Shown: piece by piece, positions 50,167-58,145 of the stretch
Layout: each line of letters begins with the position of its first letter
Position numbering within the stretch: the first letter of the stretch is position 1
Assembly (NCBI GenBank): GCA_030528325.1
Contig: JAUMZD010000018.1
Coordinates: forward strand, 1-61,749
Reading direction: 5' to 3'
Source of the DNA: Lautropia sp.
GTDB taxonomy: Bacteria > Pseudomonadota > Gammaproteobacteria > Burkholderiales > Burkholderiaceae_E
DNA: 61,749 nt
Program-made: the position numbers and the translations under genes
The notes under the pieces: generated by a model
Databases searched by the model: none
What the model saw: only the letters and a program-made list of their open reading frames with translations
What the model was told of the DNA's origin: nothing

Positions 50167-51078
50167 TCATTGCAACAGGCTCTTGCGGATCCGCGGCTTG
50201 TCGGTGCGGGGCTGCTCGTCGATCATGTCGAGCAGCGAGGCCTCGATTTCGTGGGCCAGCGCCTGCAGCGGCAGGTCGTTGGCCTCCTCACCGAACGGGT
50301 CTTCCAGTTCGGCCCCCAGCGCCTCCAGCGCAAAGAAGGTGTAGGCGATGAAGCAGACGATCACGGGCGTCATCAGCCCGATCGAGTCCAGCAGGCCAAA
50401 AGGCAGCCAGAAGCAGTACAGATAGATGCTGCGGTGGATCACGACGGCGTAGGTGAACGGGATCGGCGTGTGGGCGATCCGCTCGCAGCCGCCGAGTGCA
50501 GCCGTCAGCCGGCTCAGGCTGCCGGCGAAGGCCGTCACGATCGGCGGATGGATCTCGTTGGCCCTGACCCGATCACCCAGCCACTCACCTGCCATCTGCA
50601 GCGCCATGGCAGGGCGGAAGCTGGCTTTCTCCAGCCGCGCCATCTGGTCGGCGTCCAGAAACTTCTTCAGGTCGGCATTCGGACTCGTGTGGCGCAACTG
50701 GTGCTTGAGCAGGTGCACGAAAGCGCAGAGCTGATGGATCAGTGCGGGAGCGGCACCGGGGTTGCTCGTGAGCGTCAGGGCCTCGCGCGCCAGTGAGCGG
50801 CTTTCATCCTGCACCTGCTGCCAGAGCTTGCGCGCTTCCCAGAAACGGTCATAGCTCGTGTTGTTGCGAAAGCTCAGGAAGATCGCCAGCGTCAGACCGA
50901 TCAGCGAGAAGGGCACGAAGTTCAGCGATACCTTCCAGTCGAGCACCTTGCCATGCAGTGCCGTGATCAGCACCGAGAACAGCGTGATGACGGTCAGCTG
51001 CACGGCGATCCGGGGCAGGATCGAGCCTCGCAGCACAAAGAGCATGGCAAACCAGTTCGGGCGGTTTCGGACGATCAT
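50167..51078 (-). CDS. Bestrophin-like (UPF0187) membrane channel protein
   Basis: The 303-residue protein starts near its first helix with NRPNWFAMLFVLRGSILPR. It has the bestrophin segments ALHGKVLDWKVSLNFVPF and LSFRNNTSYDRFWEARKLW, then further helices and a charged C-terminus. Bacterial bestrophins form pentameric ion channels, some cation-selective. The role here is unknown. It is convergent with the Dcu transporter. Confidence 0.93.
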   Translation of the reverse strand: MIVRNRPNWFAMLFVLRGSILPRIAVQLTVITLFSVLITALHGKVLDWKVSLNFVPFSLIGLTLAIFLSFRNNTSYDRFWEARKLWQQVQDESRSLAREALTLTSNPGAAPALIHQLCAFVHLLKHQLRHTSPNADLKKFLDADQMARLEKASFRPAMALQMAGEWLGDRVRANEIHPPIVTAFAGSLSRLTAALGGCERIAHTPIPFTYAVVIHRSIYLYCFWLPFGLLDSIGLMTPVIVCFIAYTFFALEALGAELEDPFGEEANDLPLQALAHEIEASLLDMIDEQPRTDKPRIRKSLLQ

Positions 51079-51209
51079 CGGAGATCACCAGAGGCAGGAC
51101 GAAAGGAGAGGAGACGGGGAGCCGGCCGGACACATCGGTTCGATGACCGGGCAGGCCGGAAGCAGGGGGCCGCCAGGTACGAGGTGGACACCCGTGGCCC
51201 TGGTGGGTG

Positions 51210-51851
51210 TCAGCGGCCCGTCAGCGCCAGGATGGACGAGATGATGCCACCGGCACCGATCAGCAGCATCAGGCCACCGGAGATCAGCAACACCCACCGA
51301 TGGGCGGACGGTTTCAGCGTGCGACTCACAAGCCAGTACACCGTCATCAGCGTGGCGAAGTCCAGCACGATCCACAGCACGGTCAGCAGGCCGATGCTGG
51401 TGTTGGTGTCCGGGGTGACGCCGATGAACTGCGGAAAGAACGAGGCGAAGAAAATGATGTCCTTCGGGTTCGAGATGGCCATCACGAAACCCTTGCCGAA
51501 GCCGCCCACGCGCGGCTTGATCATGCCGTTGCCGTTGCCGTTGCCGGAGGCAGGGGCGGCCCGTGCTTCCCGGAGCACCTCCCATCCGATCCAGCCGATG
51601 TAGGCGGCACCGGCCAGCTTCAGGATCGTGAACACGGTTTCATCGACCGCGAACAGTCCCTTGATCACCAGGGCCGACAGCAGTATCAGGATCAGTGAGG
51701 CAACGTTCGTGCCGATGGCCGTACGCAGCGCCTGCCGTCCGCCGCCAGCCAGACCGGCTCCCGTCACGAGCACCACCACGGGGCCCGGGGTGGCGATCAT
51801 CGCGATCACCGTGATGGCATACAGACCGAGCAGACCGAGATCGATGGGCAT
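51210..51851 (-). CDS. LysE/RhtB family amino acid exporter
   Basis: The 213-residue protein has about six helices. The N-terminal family motif is MIATPGPVVVLVTGAGLAGG and the middle contains AGAAYIGWIGWEVLR. RhtB-type proteins export homoserine, threonine or other amino acids. The substrate cannot be inferred. A short Gly/Asn run (ASGNGNGNG) lies in the central loop. Confidence 0.92.
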   Translation of the reverse strand: MPIDLGLLGLYAITVIAMIATPGPVVVLVTGAGLAGGGRQALRTAIGTNVASLILILLSALVIKGLFAVDETVFTILKLAGAAYIGWIGWEVLREARAAPASGNGNGNGMIKPRVGGFGKGFVMAISNPKDIIFFASFFPQFIGVTPDTNTSIGLLTVLWIVLDFATLMTVYWLVSRTLKPSAHRWVLLISGGLMLLIGAGGIISSILALTGR

Positions 51852-51982
51852 GGCTATCCTGTGTGGGGCAAGTCAGAGGGCAACGATGTGCGCGATTTTA
51901 TAGCGTGTCATGCCCGGAACAGGTGCCGGCGCGCCTGACCGGGTGGTGAGCGAAGCGCCGTTCGCCTCTTGCCGGACAGCAC

Positions 51983-53863
51983 TCAGGGGCTGTTCCGGCA
52001 GACGAAGCTCAGGCCGTCGAAGCCGCAGAACTGCTGGAAGCCCGGCCTGAAGAAGTCTTCACCGGCCCATCCCCTGTAGAGGGTGTCGTCCACATCGAGC
52101 CGATTGCCGCGTGCCCAGTCTTCCGGCCGGTTCGGATCACCGCCCGTTTTCAGCGCGCTGGTGTAGGGGAAGGGGTGGATGTTCCTGCCCCGGCCGAGTG
52201 CCGCCTCGGTGTGGCTGGCCGAGGCCATCAGCACCTTCGGCGCCTGCCCGTTTTCCACCCAGTCGATCAGCGGGGTCATCGCGTCCAGGCTTCGCATGCC
52301 AGGGCCGCCCCCGCAGTGGGCCAGCCCCGGCACGAGGAACAGGCGCATCACTTCATCGGTGGCTTCCTGGCCGATCGTGTCTCGAACGGCCTGATGATAA
52401 GCCATCGAATTGGCAGGGGCGATGTTCGGATCGGACAGCCCGTGCCAGATCAGCAGCTTGCCACCGGCTGCATGGAAGGGCCTCAGATCCGGGTTCGTGG
52501 CATCGAGCAGGGCATGCATCGGCTTGAGCCGCTCGAAGACGCTGGCCTCGAAGCGGAAGTCCGACAGCTTCCAGTCCGGATCATAAGGATCGACGAAGGC
52601 CAGCGACTGAAGGATCTCCTGCGCCGACTTCGGGCTGGCCGTGCGAACGGGTTGTGCAAAATAGAGCTGGTCCATCGCCGGCGGGGGAGCCGGCGAGTCA
52701 CCCGGGGGGTCGCCGGCCTCGGCAGGCGGCGTCGGGCCCGTCCCTGTCACGTCGACCGGAGTAGACGGTGCTGCGGGTGCCGACGAAACCATCGATGCCG
52801 TAGCCGTCCCCCGGGGGGCTGTTCGTGGGCCGGATGCCGGGGCATCGGCTGCCACCGGTTCGGGTGGCAGCTCGCGCGGCACCAGCACATTGACCCAGGA
52901 CAGCTCGGAGCCGGGCAGCAGCGAGCCGATCACGAGCCGGGTATCGCCATCGTGCGCACCACGGTAAAGCTCGGTGGCGGCCCGCGCGGTACGCGCGCTG
53001 ATGCAGTCCCCGGTCTGCCCGGGCGTGCAGACCCAGGCCATCGGGTCGACCGTGCAGGTGGGATCCGAGACGATCCCGTCCTTCAGCCCGTCGGCGGTAT
53101 CGCACTGCGCCACGGCCCTGCGGTGCAGGATCGGCAGGTCGCTCTCGCGAATGGTGGGGTTGGGGCTGGCGGCCTGCACGATATGTGCATTCCAGCCGTG
53201 GTACATGCTGTTGTGCGCCAGAAAGTTCAGCGAAGGGGCGCCGGCCGCGATGCCGTCGAAGTCTTCCGGGTAGCGCTGGGCCGCCATCAGCGCCTCACGC
53301 CCACCGTCGGAGCAGCCCGAGAAATACGAGTAGGCGGGCTGCTGGCCGTAATAAACGCGGATCAGTTCTTTCGCGATCAGCGCCGTCGTGTGCACGCCGC
53401 GATAACCGAAGTCCACGCGCAGCTGCATGTCGCTGGCGGCCCAGATGCCGCCGGCGCCCGCCGTGTGCCCCATGTCGGTGGAGGCCATCGCCATCGTGCC
53501 ATCCTGCTCGAACTGGCAGTCCCGCTGGGGCGACTGGATCGCCAGACGCCCGCACAGTCCGCCACATCCCGTCTGCAGATAGCGCTGCGTCCAGCCTTCG
53601 ACCGGCAGGTGGACGAGGAAGCGGATCTGTGGCGAGATCACGCCCTGGATCACGCACATCCGGTGTTCCCCCACGTCGGTGATCTCGGCGCTGGTGACGC
53701 GGGCAGGGGCCTCGCGCAGCGTGACCTTCGAGAAGGTCTCGACCGAACAGGCGGCCACGGGCGCCATGGCCGGCAGGTTCCGGGCAGCATGGGCGGTATC
53801 GGGTGGGAGGGCAGACAGCAGAAACAGCAGGACGAACGACGAGGGCAGAGCGGGTAAGCGCAC
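51983..53863 (-). CDS. Secreted tannase/feruloyl esterase family protein
   Basis: The 626-residue precursor has a signal peptide (LLFLLSALPPDTAHA). The nucleophile serine is Ser185 in SGCSDGGRE. The acid and base are probably in WHGLSDPNI and PGLAHCGGG, all typical of the tannase/feruloyl-esterase family, which hydrolyses gallate or ferulate esters. Several cysteines suggest disulfides. Unusually, a Pro/Ala-rich stretch of about 65 residues (332-396) interrupts the domain. No aromatic-catabolism genes are adjacent. Confidence 0.9.
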   Translation of the reverse strand: MRLPALPSSFVLLFLLSALPPDTAHAARNLPAMAPVAACSVETFSKVTLREAPARVTSAEITDVGEHRMCVIQGVISPQIRFLVHLPVEGWTQRYLQTGCGGLCGRLAIQSPQRDCQFEQDGTMAMASTDMGHTAGAGGIWAASDMQLRVDFGYRGVHTTALIAKELIRVYYGQQPAYSYFSGCSDGGREALMAAQRYPEDFDGIAAGAPSLNFLAHNSMYHGWNAHIVQAASPNPTIRESDLPILHRRAVAQCDTADGLKDGIVSDPTCTVDPMAWVCTPGQTGDCISARTARAATELYRGAHDGDTRLVIGSLLPGSELSWVNVLVPRELPPEPVAADAPASGPRTAPRGTATASMVSSAPAAPSTPVDVTGTGPTPPAEAGDPPGDSPAPPPAMDQLYFAQPVRTASPKSAQEILQSLAFVDPYDPDWKLSDFRFEASVFERLKPMHALLDATNPDLRPFHAAGGKLLIWHGLSDPNIAPANSMAYHQAVRDTIGQEATDEVMRLFLVPGLAHCGGGPGMRSLDAMTPLIDWVENGQAPKVLMASASHTEAALGRGRNIHPFPYTSALKTGGDPNRPEDWARGNRLDVDDTLYRGWAGEDFFRPGFQQFCGFDGLSFVCRNSP

Positions 53864-54278
53864 GAGCAGGACAGGAGGGAGACGACGGGAGAAGGGAGGT
53901 GGTGCTCACCCGGTCGGGGCCGGACGGCGTTGTAAAGGTAACACAGCTGCCCGGGGCCTTCCTGAACGCGGGGTGGTGCGGGAGTGGATGCTCAATCGTT
54001 CGAGGGCTTCCGGGTTGGGGCAATGGGGCGGGCCGTTACCGGCATGGCCGCTCGGTGAACCCGGTGGGCCCGAGCGCCGCATGAACCGCGTTGCAAGCGA
54101 TAACCCGACGTGGTAGCGTGGCGCGGTGAGCCGGTCGGTGCGACCCGGGCAGGGCGCACGCAGCCCGGGGACACCTTCGTCGTGTGTAGCAGCCCCTCCC
54201 GTGCGCCATGGATGAAAGGGGCCGCGATGCCAGGGATGTCGCGCCAGGATCAGGCTTGAAGACCACACCGGAGACCCC
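53864..54278. other. Long GC-rich leader region upstream of metY
   Basis: The 415 bp between the divergent tannase-like gene and metY show several paired segments. Examples are CCGGGTT (near 54010) with AACCCGG (near 54057), CCCGGGC with GCCCGGG (near 54146-54171), and GCAGCCCC with GGGGCCGC closer to the ATG. I tried to fit SAM-II, SAH and cobalamin riboswitch cores and could not. A structured leader or attenuator is possible, not shown. Confidence 0.4.
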
Positions 54279-55550
54279 ATGAAATTTGCCACTGCTGCCA
54301 TCCATGCCGGCTATCGCAGCGAGCCGACGACCCGCGCTGCGGCCGTACCGATCTATCAGACCACGTCCTACACCTTCGACAACAGTCAGCACGGGGCAGA
54401 CCTGTTCAATCTGGCTGTGCCCGGCAACATCTATACCCGCATCATGAACCCGACGAATGCGGTGCTGGAAGAGCGCATGGCGGCACTGGAGGGCGGCATC
54501 GGTGCGCTGGTGACGGCTTCCGGCATGTCGGCCATCACCTATGCGCTGCAGGCCATTTGCACGCCCGGCAGCAACATCGTCTCGACCAGCCAGCTCTATG
54601 GTGGCACCTACAACCTGTTTGCGCACACCTTGCCGAATCAGGCCATCCAGTGCCGGATGGTGGCTTATGACGACTTCAAGGCATTGGAGGCTGCGATCGA
54701 TGCGAACACGAAGGCGCTGTTCTGCGAATCGATCGGCAACCCGGCCGGCAACGTCGTCGACCTGGCGCGCTGGGCCGAGGTCGCCAACCGGCATGGCGTG
54801 CCGCTGATCGTGGACAACACGGTGGCCACGCCCTATTTGTGCCGCCCCTTCGAGCACGGTGCGCATATCGTCGTTCATTCGTTGACGAAATACATCGGTG
54901 GGCATGGCACCACCATCGGAGGCGTGATCGTCGACAGCGGCCAGTTCGACTGGGAAGCGAATGCCGCGCGCTTTCCGATGCTGAACCAGCCCGACCCGTC
55001 CTATCACGGCGTCGTCTATACCGAAGCTTTCGGCCCGGCTGCCTATATCGGCCGGTGCCGCGTCGTGCCGTTGCGCAACACGGGCGCTGCACTGTCGCCC
55101 TTCAATGCCTTCCAGATCATGCAGGGACTGGAGACGCTGGCGCTGCGGATGGAGCGGCATTGCAGCAATGCCGAACAGGTGGCCGCCTTCCTGAAGGGCC
55201 ATGAGAAGGTTCAGTCCGTCAATTACGCGATGCTGCCCGACAGCCCCTACCGGCAGAATGCCGAACGGATCTGCGGTGGCAAGGCATCGGGCATCCTCAG
55301 CTTCGAGCTGAAGGGCGGCATCGAGGCCGGTGCGCGTTTCATCGATGCGTTGCAGCTGATCTATCGGCTTGTGAACATCGGTGACGCGAAGACGCTGGCC
55401 TGCCATCCGGCATCCACCACGCACCGGCAGCTGAATGCCGAAGAGCTGAAGAAGGCCGGTGTCGGCCCCGGCATGGTTCGCCTGTCGATCGGCATCGAGG
55501 ATATCGACGACATCCTGGCCGACATCGCGCAGGCGCTGGACAAGGCCTGA
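54279..55550 (+). CDS. metY: O-acetylhomoserine sulfhydrylase MetY
   Basis: MetY makes homocysteine from O-acetylhomoserine and sulfide with PLP. The 423-residue protein has the PLP lysine Lys204 in VHSLTKYIGGHG. It also has VPIYQTTSYTF, NIYTRIMNPTN and the C-terminal SLGI-type motif RLSIGIEDIDDI of the Cys/Met-metabolism family. The C-terminal insertion pattern (GIEAGARFIDAL, TTHRQL) fits MetY rather than the shorter MetZ. A long leader precedes it. Confidence 0.94.
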   Translation: MKFATAAIHAGYRSEPTTRAAAVPIYQTTSYTFDNSQHGADLFNLAVPGNIYTRIMNPTNAVLEERMAALEGGIGALVTASGMSAITYALQAICTPGSNIVSTSQLYGGTYNLFAHTLPNQAIQCRMVAYDDFKALEAAIDANTKALFCESIGNPAGNVVDLARWAEVANRHGVPLIVDNTVATPYLCRPFEHGAHIVVHSLTKYIGGHGTTIGGVIVDSGQFDWEANAARFPMLNQPDPSYHGVVYTEAFGPAAYIGRCRVVPLRNTGAALSPFNAFQIMQGLETLALRMERHCSNAEQVAAFLKGHEKVQSVNYAMLPDSPYRQNAERICGGKASGILSFELKGGIEAGARFIDALQLIYRLVNIGDAKTLACHPASTTHRQLNAEELKKAGVGPGMVRLSIGIEDIDDILADIAQALDKA

Positions 55551-55593
55551 TGCTGGCCGGCGCTGCGCTGGTCGTGGCGGGGACGAATAAGTT

Positions 55594-55606
55594 CATAACA
55601 CGCTCT
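55594..55606 (+). repeat. 13-bp repeat CATAACACGCTCT, copy 2
   Basis: This copy lies about 45 bp after the metY stop. Read on the minus strand with its flank it is AGAGCGTGTTATGAACTTA, which resembles an insertion-sequence end as I remember them. No transposase is present. Confidence 0.55.
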
Positions 55607-55812
55607 AGCCGAAAATGACGGGATGAAAGACGGTTTCCTGCAGCCGGATTCCTGCTGGCGCCAACCCGACATTATCGGCTGACTTGACATTTTTTCATGT
55701 TTTCTCCTTCGTGCCTGCATGGATTCTTTCCTGACGCTCGACAGACTGTGGAAGGATGAATCGCGTACGGGCCATGTCGATGCCCGATGCTCACAACGGA
55801 GGAGACACAGTC

Positions 55813-57243
55813 ATGAGCGCCCCGCTTCTGAAGCATTTCATCAACGGCAAACAGGTAGAAGGCGCCGGTGAGGACGCCTTCGATCTGATCAGCCCGGTCG
55901 ATGGGAAGGTTTACGCACGTTCGCCCAACGCCAGCCAGCAGGACGTGGATGCAGCCTATCAGGCCGCAGAGGCTGCCTTCCGGACGTGGGGTCGAAGCAC
56001 GCCCTCGGCGCGTCAGAAAGCGTTGCTCGGGCTGGCCGACGCGATCGAGCAGCATGGTGATCGTCTGATCGAGTTGCAGAGCCGTGAGACGGGGCAGCTC
56101 AAGCACCTGATCGCCCAGGAAGAAATCGGGGTCTCGGCTGACCAGATCCGTTTCTTCGCCGGCGCGGCCCGACTGCTGGAAGGCAAGGCCACGGCCGAGT
56201 ACATGGAAGGGCTGACGTCGAGCATCCGTCGGGAGCCGCTGGGTGTGGTCGGGCAGGTGACGCCGTGGAACTATCCCCTGATGATGGCGGTCTGGAAGAT
56301 TGCGCCAGCGCTGGCTGCGGGCAATACCGTGGTGCTCAAGCCCAGTGACACCACGCCGAACAGCACGCTTCTGCTGGCTGAGCTGGCCGCGCCGTTCTTC
56401 CCCGAAGGGGCGTTCAATGTGGTGCTCGGCAAGGCCGATGCCGGTGAACGGGTCGTGTCCCACAAGACGGCGGCGTTGGTGTCGATCACGGGTTCGGTGC
56501 GAGCCGGGATCGCAGTGGCCCAGTCGGCTGCTGCCAACCTGACGCGCAGCCACCTGGAGCTGGGCGGCAAGGCGCCGGTCGTCGTGTTCGAGGATGCCGA
56601 TCTGGATGCTGCCGCACCGCACATCGCTGCCACCGGCACCTTCAATGCCGGGCAGGACTGCACGGCTGCCACACGGGTGCTCGTCGCCGAATCGGTTCAC
56701 GACAGCTTCGTCGCCAAACTGGTCGAGGCGATGAAGGAGACCCGCTTTGGCGACCCCGATGACAAGGACGCCTGGTACGGCGCGCTGAACAACGAAAAAC
56801 AGCTCGAACGGGTCAGGGGCTTCATCGAACGGCTGCCCTCCCATGCGCGTGTCGAGACCGGAGGGAAGCCGGCCGGGCGCGCCGGCTATTACTTCGAACC
56901 CACGGTCATCACGGGTCTGAAACAGGAGGATGAGGCCATTCAGACCGAAGTATTCGGGCCGGTCATCACGGTGCAGTCCTTCACGGATGAAGCCGATGCG
57001 GTTGCCAAGGCCAATGGCGTCATCTACGGTCTGGCCTCCAGTGTCTGGACGAAGGATCATGCCCGCGCGACGCGGATGTCGCGTGACCTGAATTTCGGCA
57101 CCGTATGGATCAACACGCACATTCCGCTCACGGGTGAAATGCCGCACGGCGGTTTCAAGTGCTCGGGTTACGGCAAGGATCTGTCCGCCTATGCACTGGA
57201 AGAATACACGCGCATCAAGCACGTGATGAGCGCGAACACCTGA
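55813..57243 (+). CDS. Aldehyde dehydrogenase (aminobutyraldehyde/betaine-aldehyde type)
   Basis: The 476-residue NAD(P)-dependent enzyme has Asn in TPWNYPLMM, general-base Glu249 in LELGGKAP and nucleophile Cys283 in NAGQDCTAATR. The NAGQDCTAATR form is typical of gamma-aminobutyraldehyde dehydrogenases (PatD-like), so putrescine breakdown is a reasonable guess. The start at ATG 55813 is set by GGAGGAG 8 bp upstream. No aminotransferase partner is adjacent. Confidence 0.92.
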   Translation: MSAPLLKHFINGKQVEGAGEDAFDLISPVDGKVYARSPNASQQDVDAAYQAAEAAFRTWGRSTPSARQKALLGLADAIEQHGDRLIELQSRETGQLKHLIAQEEIGVSADQIRFFAGAARLLEGKATAEYMEGLTSSIRREPLGVVGQVTPWNYPLMMAVWKIAPALAAGNTVVLKPSDTTPNSTLLLAELAAPFFPEGAFNVVLGKADAGERVVSHKTAALVSITGSVRAGIAVAQSAAANLTRSHLELGGKAPVVVFEDADLDAAAPHIAATGTFNAGQDCTAATRVLVAESVHDSFVAKLVEAMKETRFGDPDDKDAWYGALNNEKQLERVRGFIERLPSHARVETGGKPAGRAGYYFEPTVITGLKQEDEAIQTEVFGPVITVQSFTDEADAVAKANGVIYGLASSVWTKDHARATRMSRDLNFGTVWINTHIPLTGEMPHGGFKCSGYGKDLSAYALEEYTRIKHVMSANT

Positions 57244-57248
57244 TCGAC

Positions 57249-57278
57249 CAGGAGCCTGGGCGGCAGGAAAGTCGCGGA
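57249..57278 (-). repeat. Family B element, terminal fragment
   Basis: The bases from CAGGAGCCTGGGCGGCAGG to GTCGCGG match the reverse complement of the family B right end. It starts 5 bp after the aldehyde dehydrogenase stop codon. Confidence 0.65.
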
Positions 57279-57371
57279 CCAGGCTTCTGGGCTGAAACGT
57301 CTGTCGTCCGGTTTGCCGCCTGATCATCGTGACCGATGGGTGGCGCCGGGTGATGGGTGAAGGAGCATGAC

Positions 57372-58145
57372 ATGACAGAAAGGACATCCAACCGGGAACT
57401 GGTCGCCCGCGCGCATCACGAGCTGTTCACGGAACGCGATGTGGGGGCGCTGGCACGGTATTTTTCAGCGGATTTCATCGAGCATTCGCCGCTGGTGGCC
57501 GATGGCCTCACCGGTTTGAAGGAGCTGGTAGAGACCCATCCCGACCTGCGCCACGAGGCTGTTCGCGTGCTGGCCGACGGTGATCTGGTGGCCATCCATG
57601 GCCGATTCACCGGACTGGACGAGGAGCCGCTGGTTGGCTTCGACATCTACCGCGTGGCCGATGGCAAGATCGTCGAGCACTGGGATGGTCTCGTGCCCGA
57701 GGCGAAACCGAATGCCAGTGGCAGAACCCAGCTCGACGGTTCCACCGAGCCCGGCGACCGGCAGCACACCGAACGGAACCGTGCCTTCATCCGCCAGTAT
57801 TTCACCGAGACGCTGATCAACGGGGATTACAGCGGTTTCAGACGCTACACCGATGGCACGAATTTCATCCAGCACAGCCCCGACATCGCCGATGGGGTCG
57901 AGGCAGTCATCGATTTTCTGGAACAGCTGAAAAGTGAGGGCATGAAGCTCGAATACGAACGCATCCACCGGATGATCGCCGATGGCGAGTTCGTGCTGAC
58001 CCATTCCGAAGGCAGCATCGGGGGCCAGCGTCACGCCTATTTCGAGCTGTGGCGGGTCGTCGACGGCAGGCTTGTCGAGATGTGGGATGCCATCACCCCC
58101 GTGCCGGCCGATGAGGACGCACTGCATGACAAGGGCATTTTCTGA
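57372..58145 (+). CDS. Tandem SnoaL-like (NTF2-fold) protein
   Basis: The 257-residue protein is made of two similar NTF2-like halves. Each has the pattern FIEHSPLVADGL or FIQHSPDIADGV, then a DGDLVAIHG or DGEFVLTHS strand, then FDIYRVADGKIVEHWD or FELWRVVDGRLVEMWD. Single-domain relatives (SnoaL-like) include polyketide cyclases and many proteins of unknown role. AAGGAG lies 7 bp before ATG 57372. Its 3' end is overlapped on the other strand by the thiolase frame. Confidence 0.87.
   Translation: MTERTSNRELVARAHHELFTERDVGALARYFSADFIEHSPLVADGLTGLKELVETHPDLRHEAVRVLADGDLVAIHGRFTGLDEEPLVGFDIYRVADGKIVEHWDGLVPEAKPNASGRTQLDGSTEPGDRQHTERNRAFIRQYFTETLINGDYSGFRRYTDGTNFIQHSPDIADGVEAVIDFLEQLKSEGMKLEYERIHRMIADGEFVLTHSEGSIGGQRHAYFELWRVVDGRLVEMWDAITPVPADEDALHDKGIF

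Noticed and set aside
52175-53857. A 560-codon plus-strand frame opposite the tannase-like gene
   Set aside because: It is an antisense shadow: low-complexity composition, no motif, and the minus-strand gene has a signal peptide and a catalytic motif.
53864-54278. SAM-II, SAH or cobalamin riboswitch before metY
   Set aside because: I looked for the conserved cores of these classes and did not find them. Only generic GC-rich stems are visible, so no riboswitch is annotated.
55684-55712. Promoter with TTGACA at 55684 for the aldehyde dehydrogenase
   Set aside because: The -35 match is perfect but no acceptable -10 sequence lies 16-18 bp downstream, so I did not annotate it.
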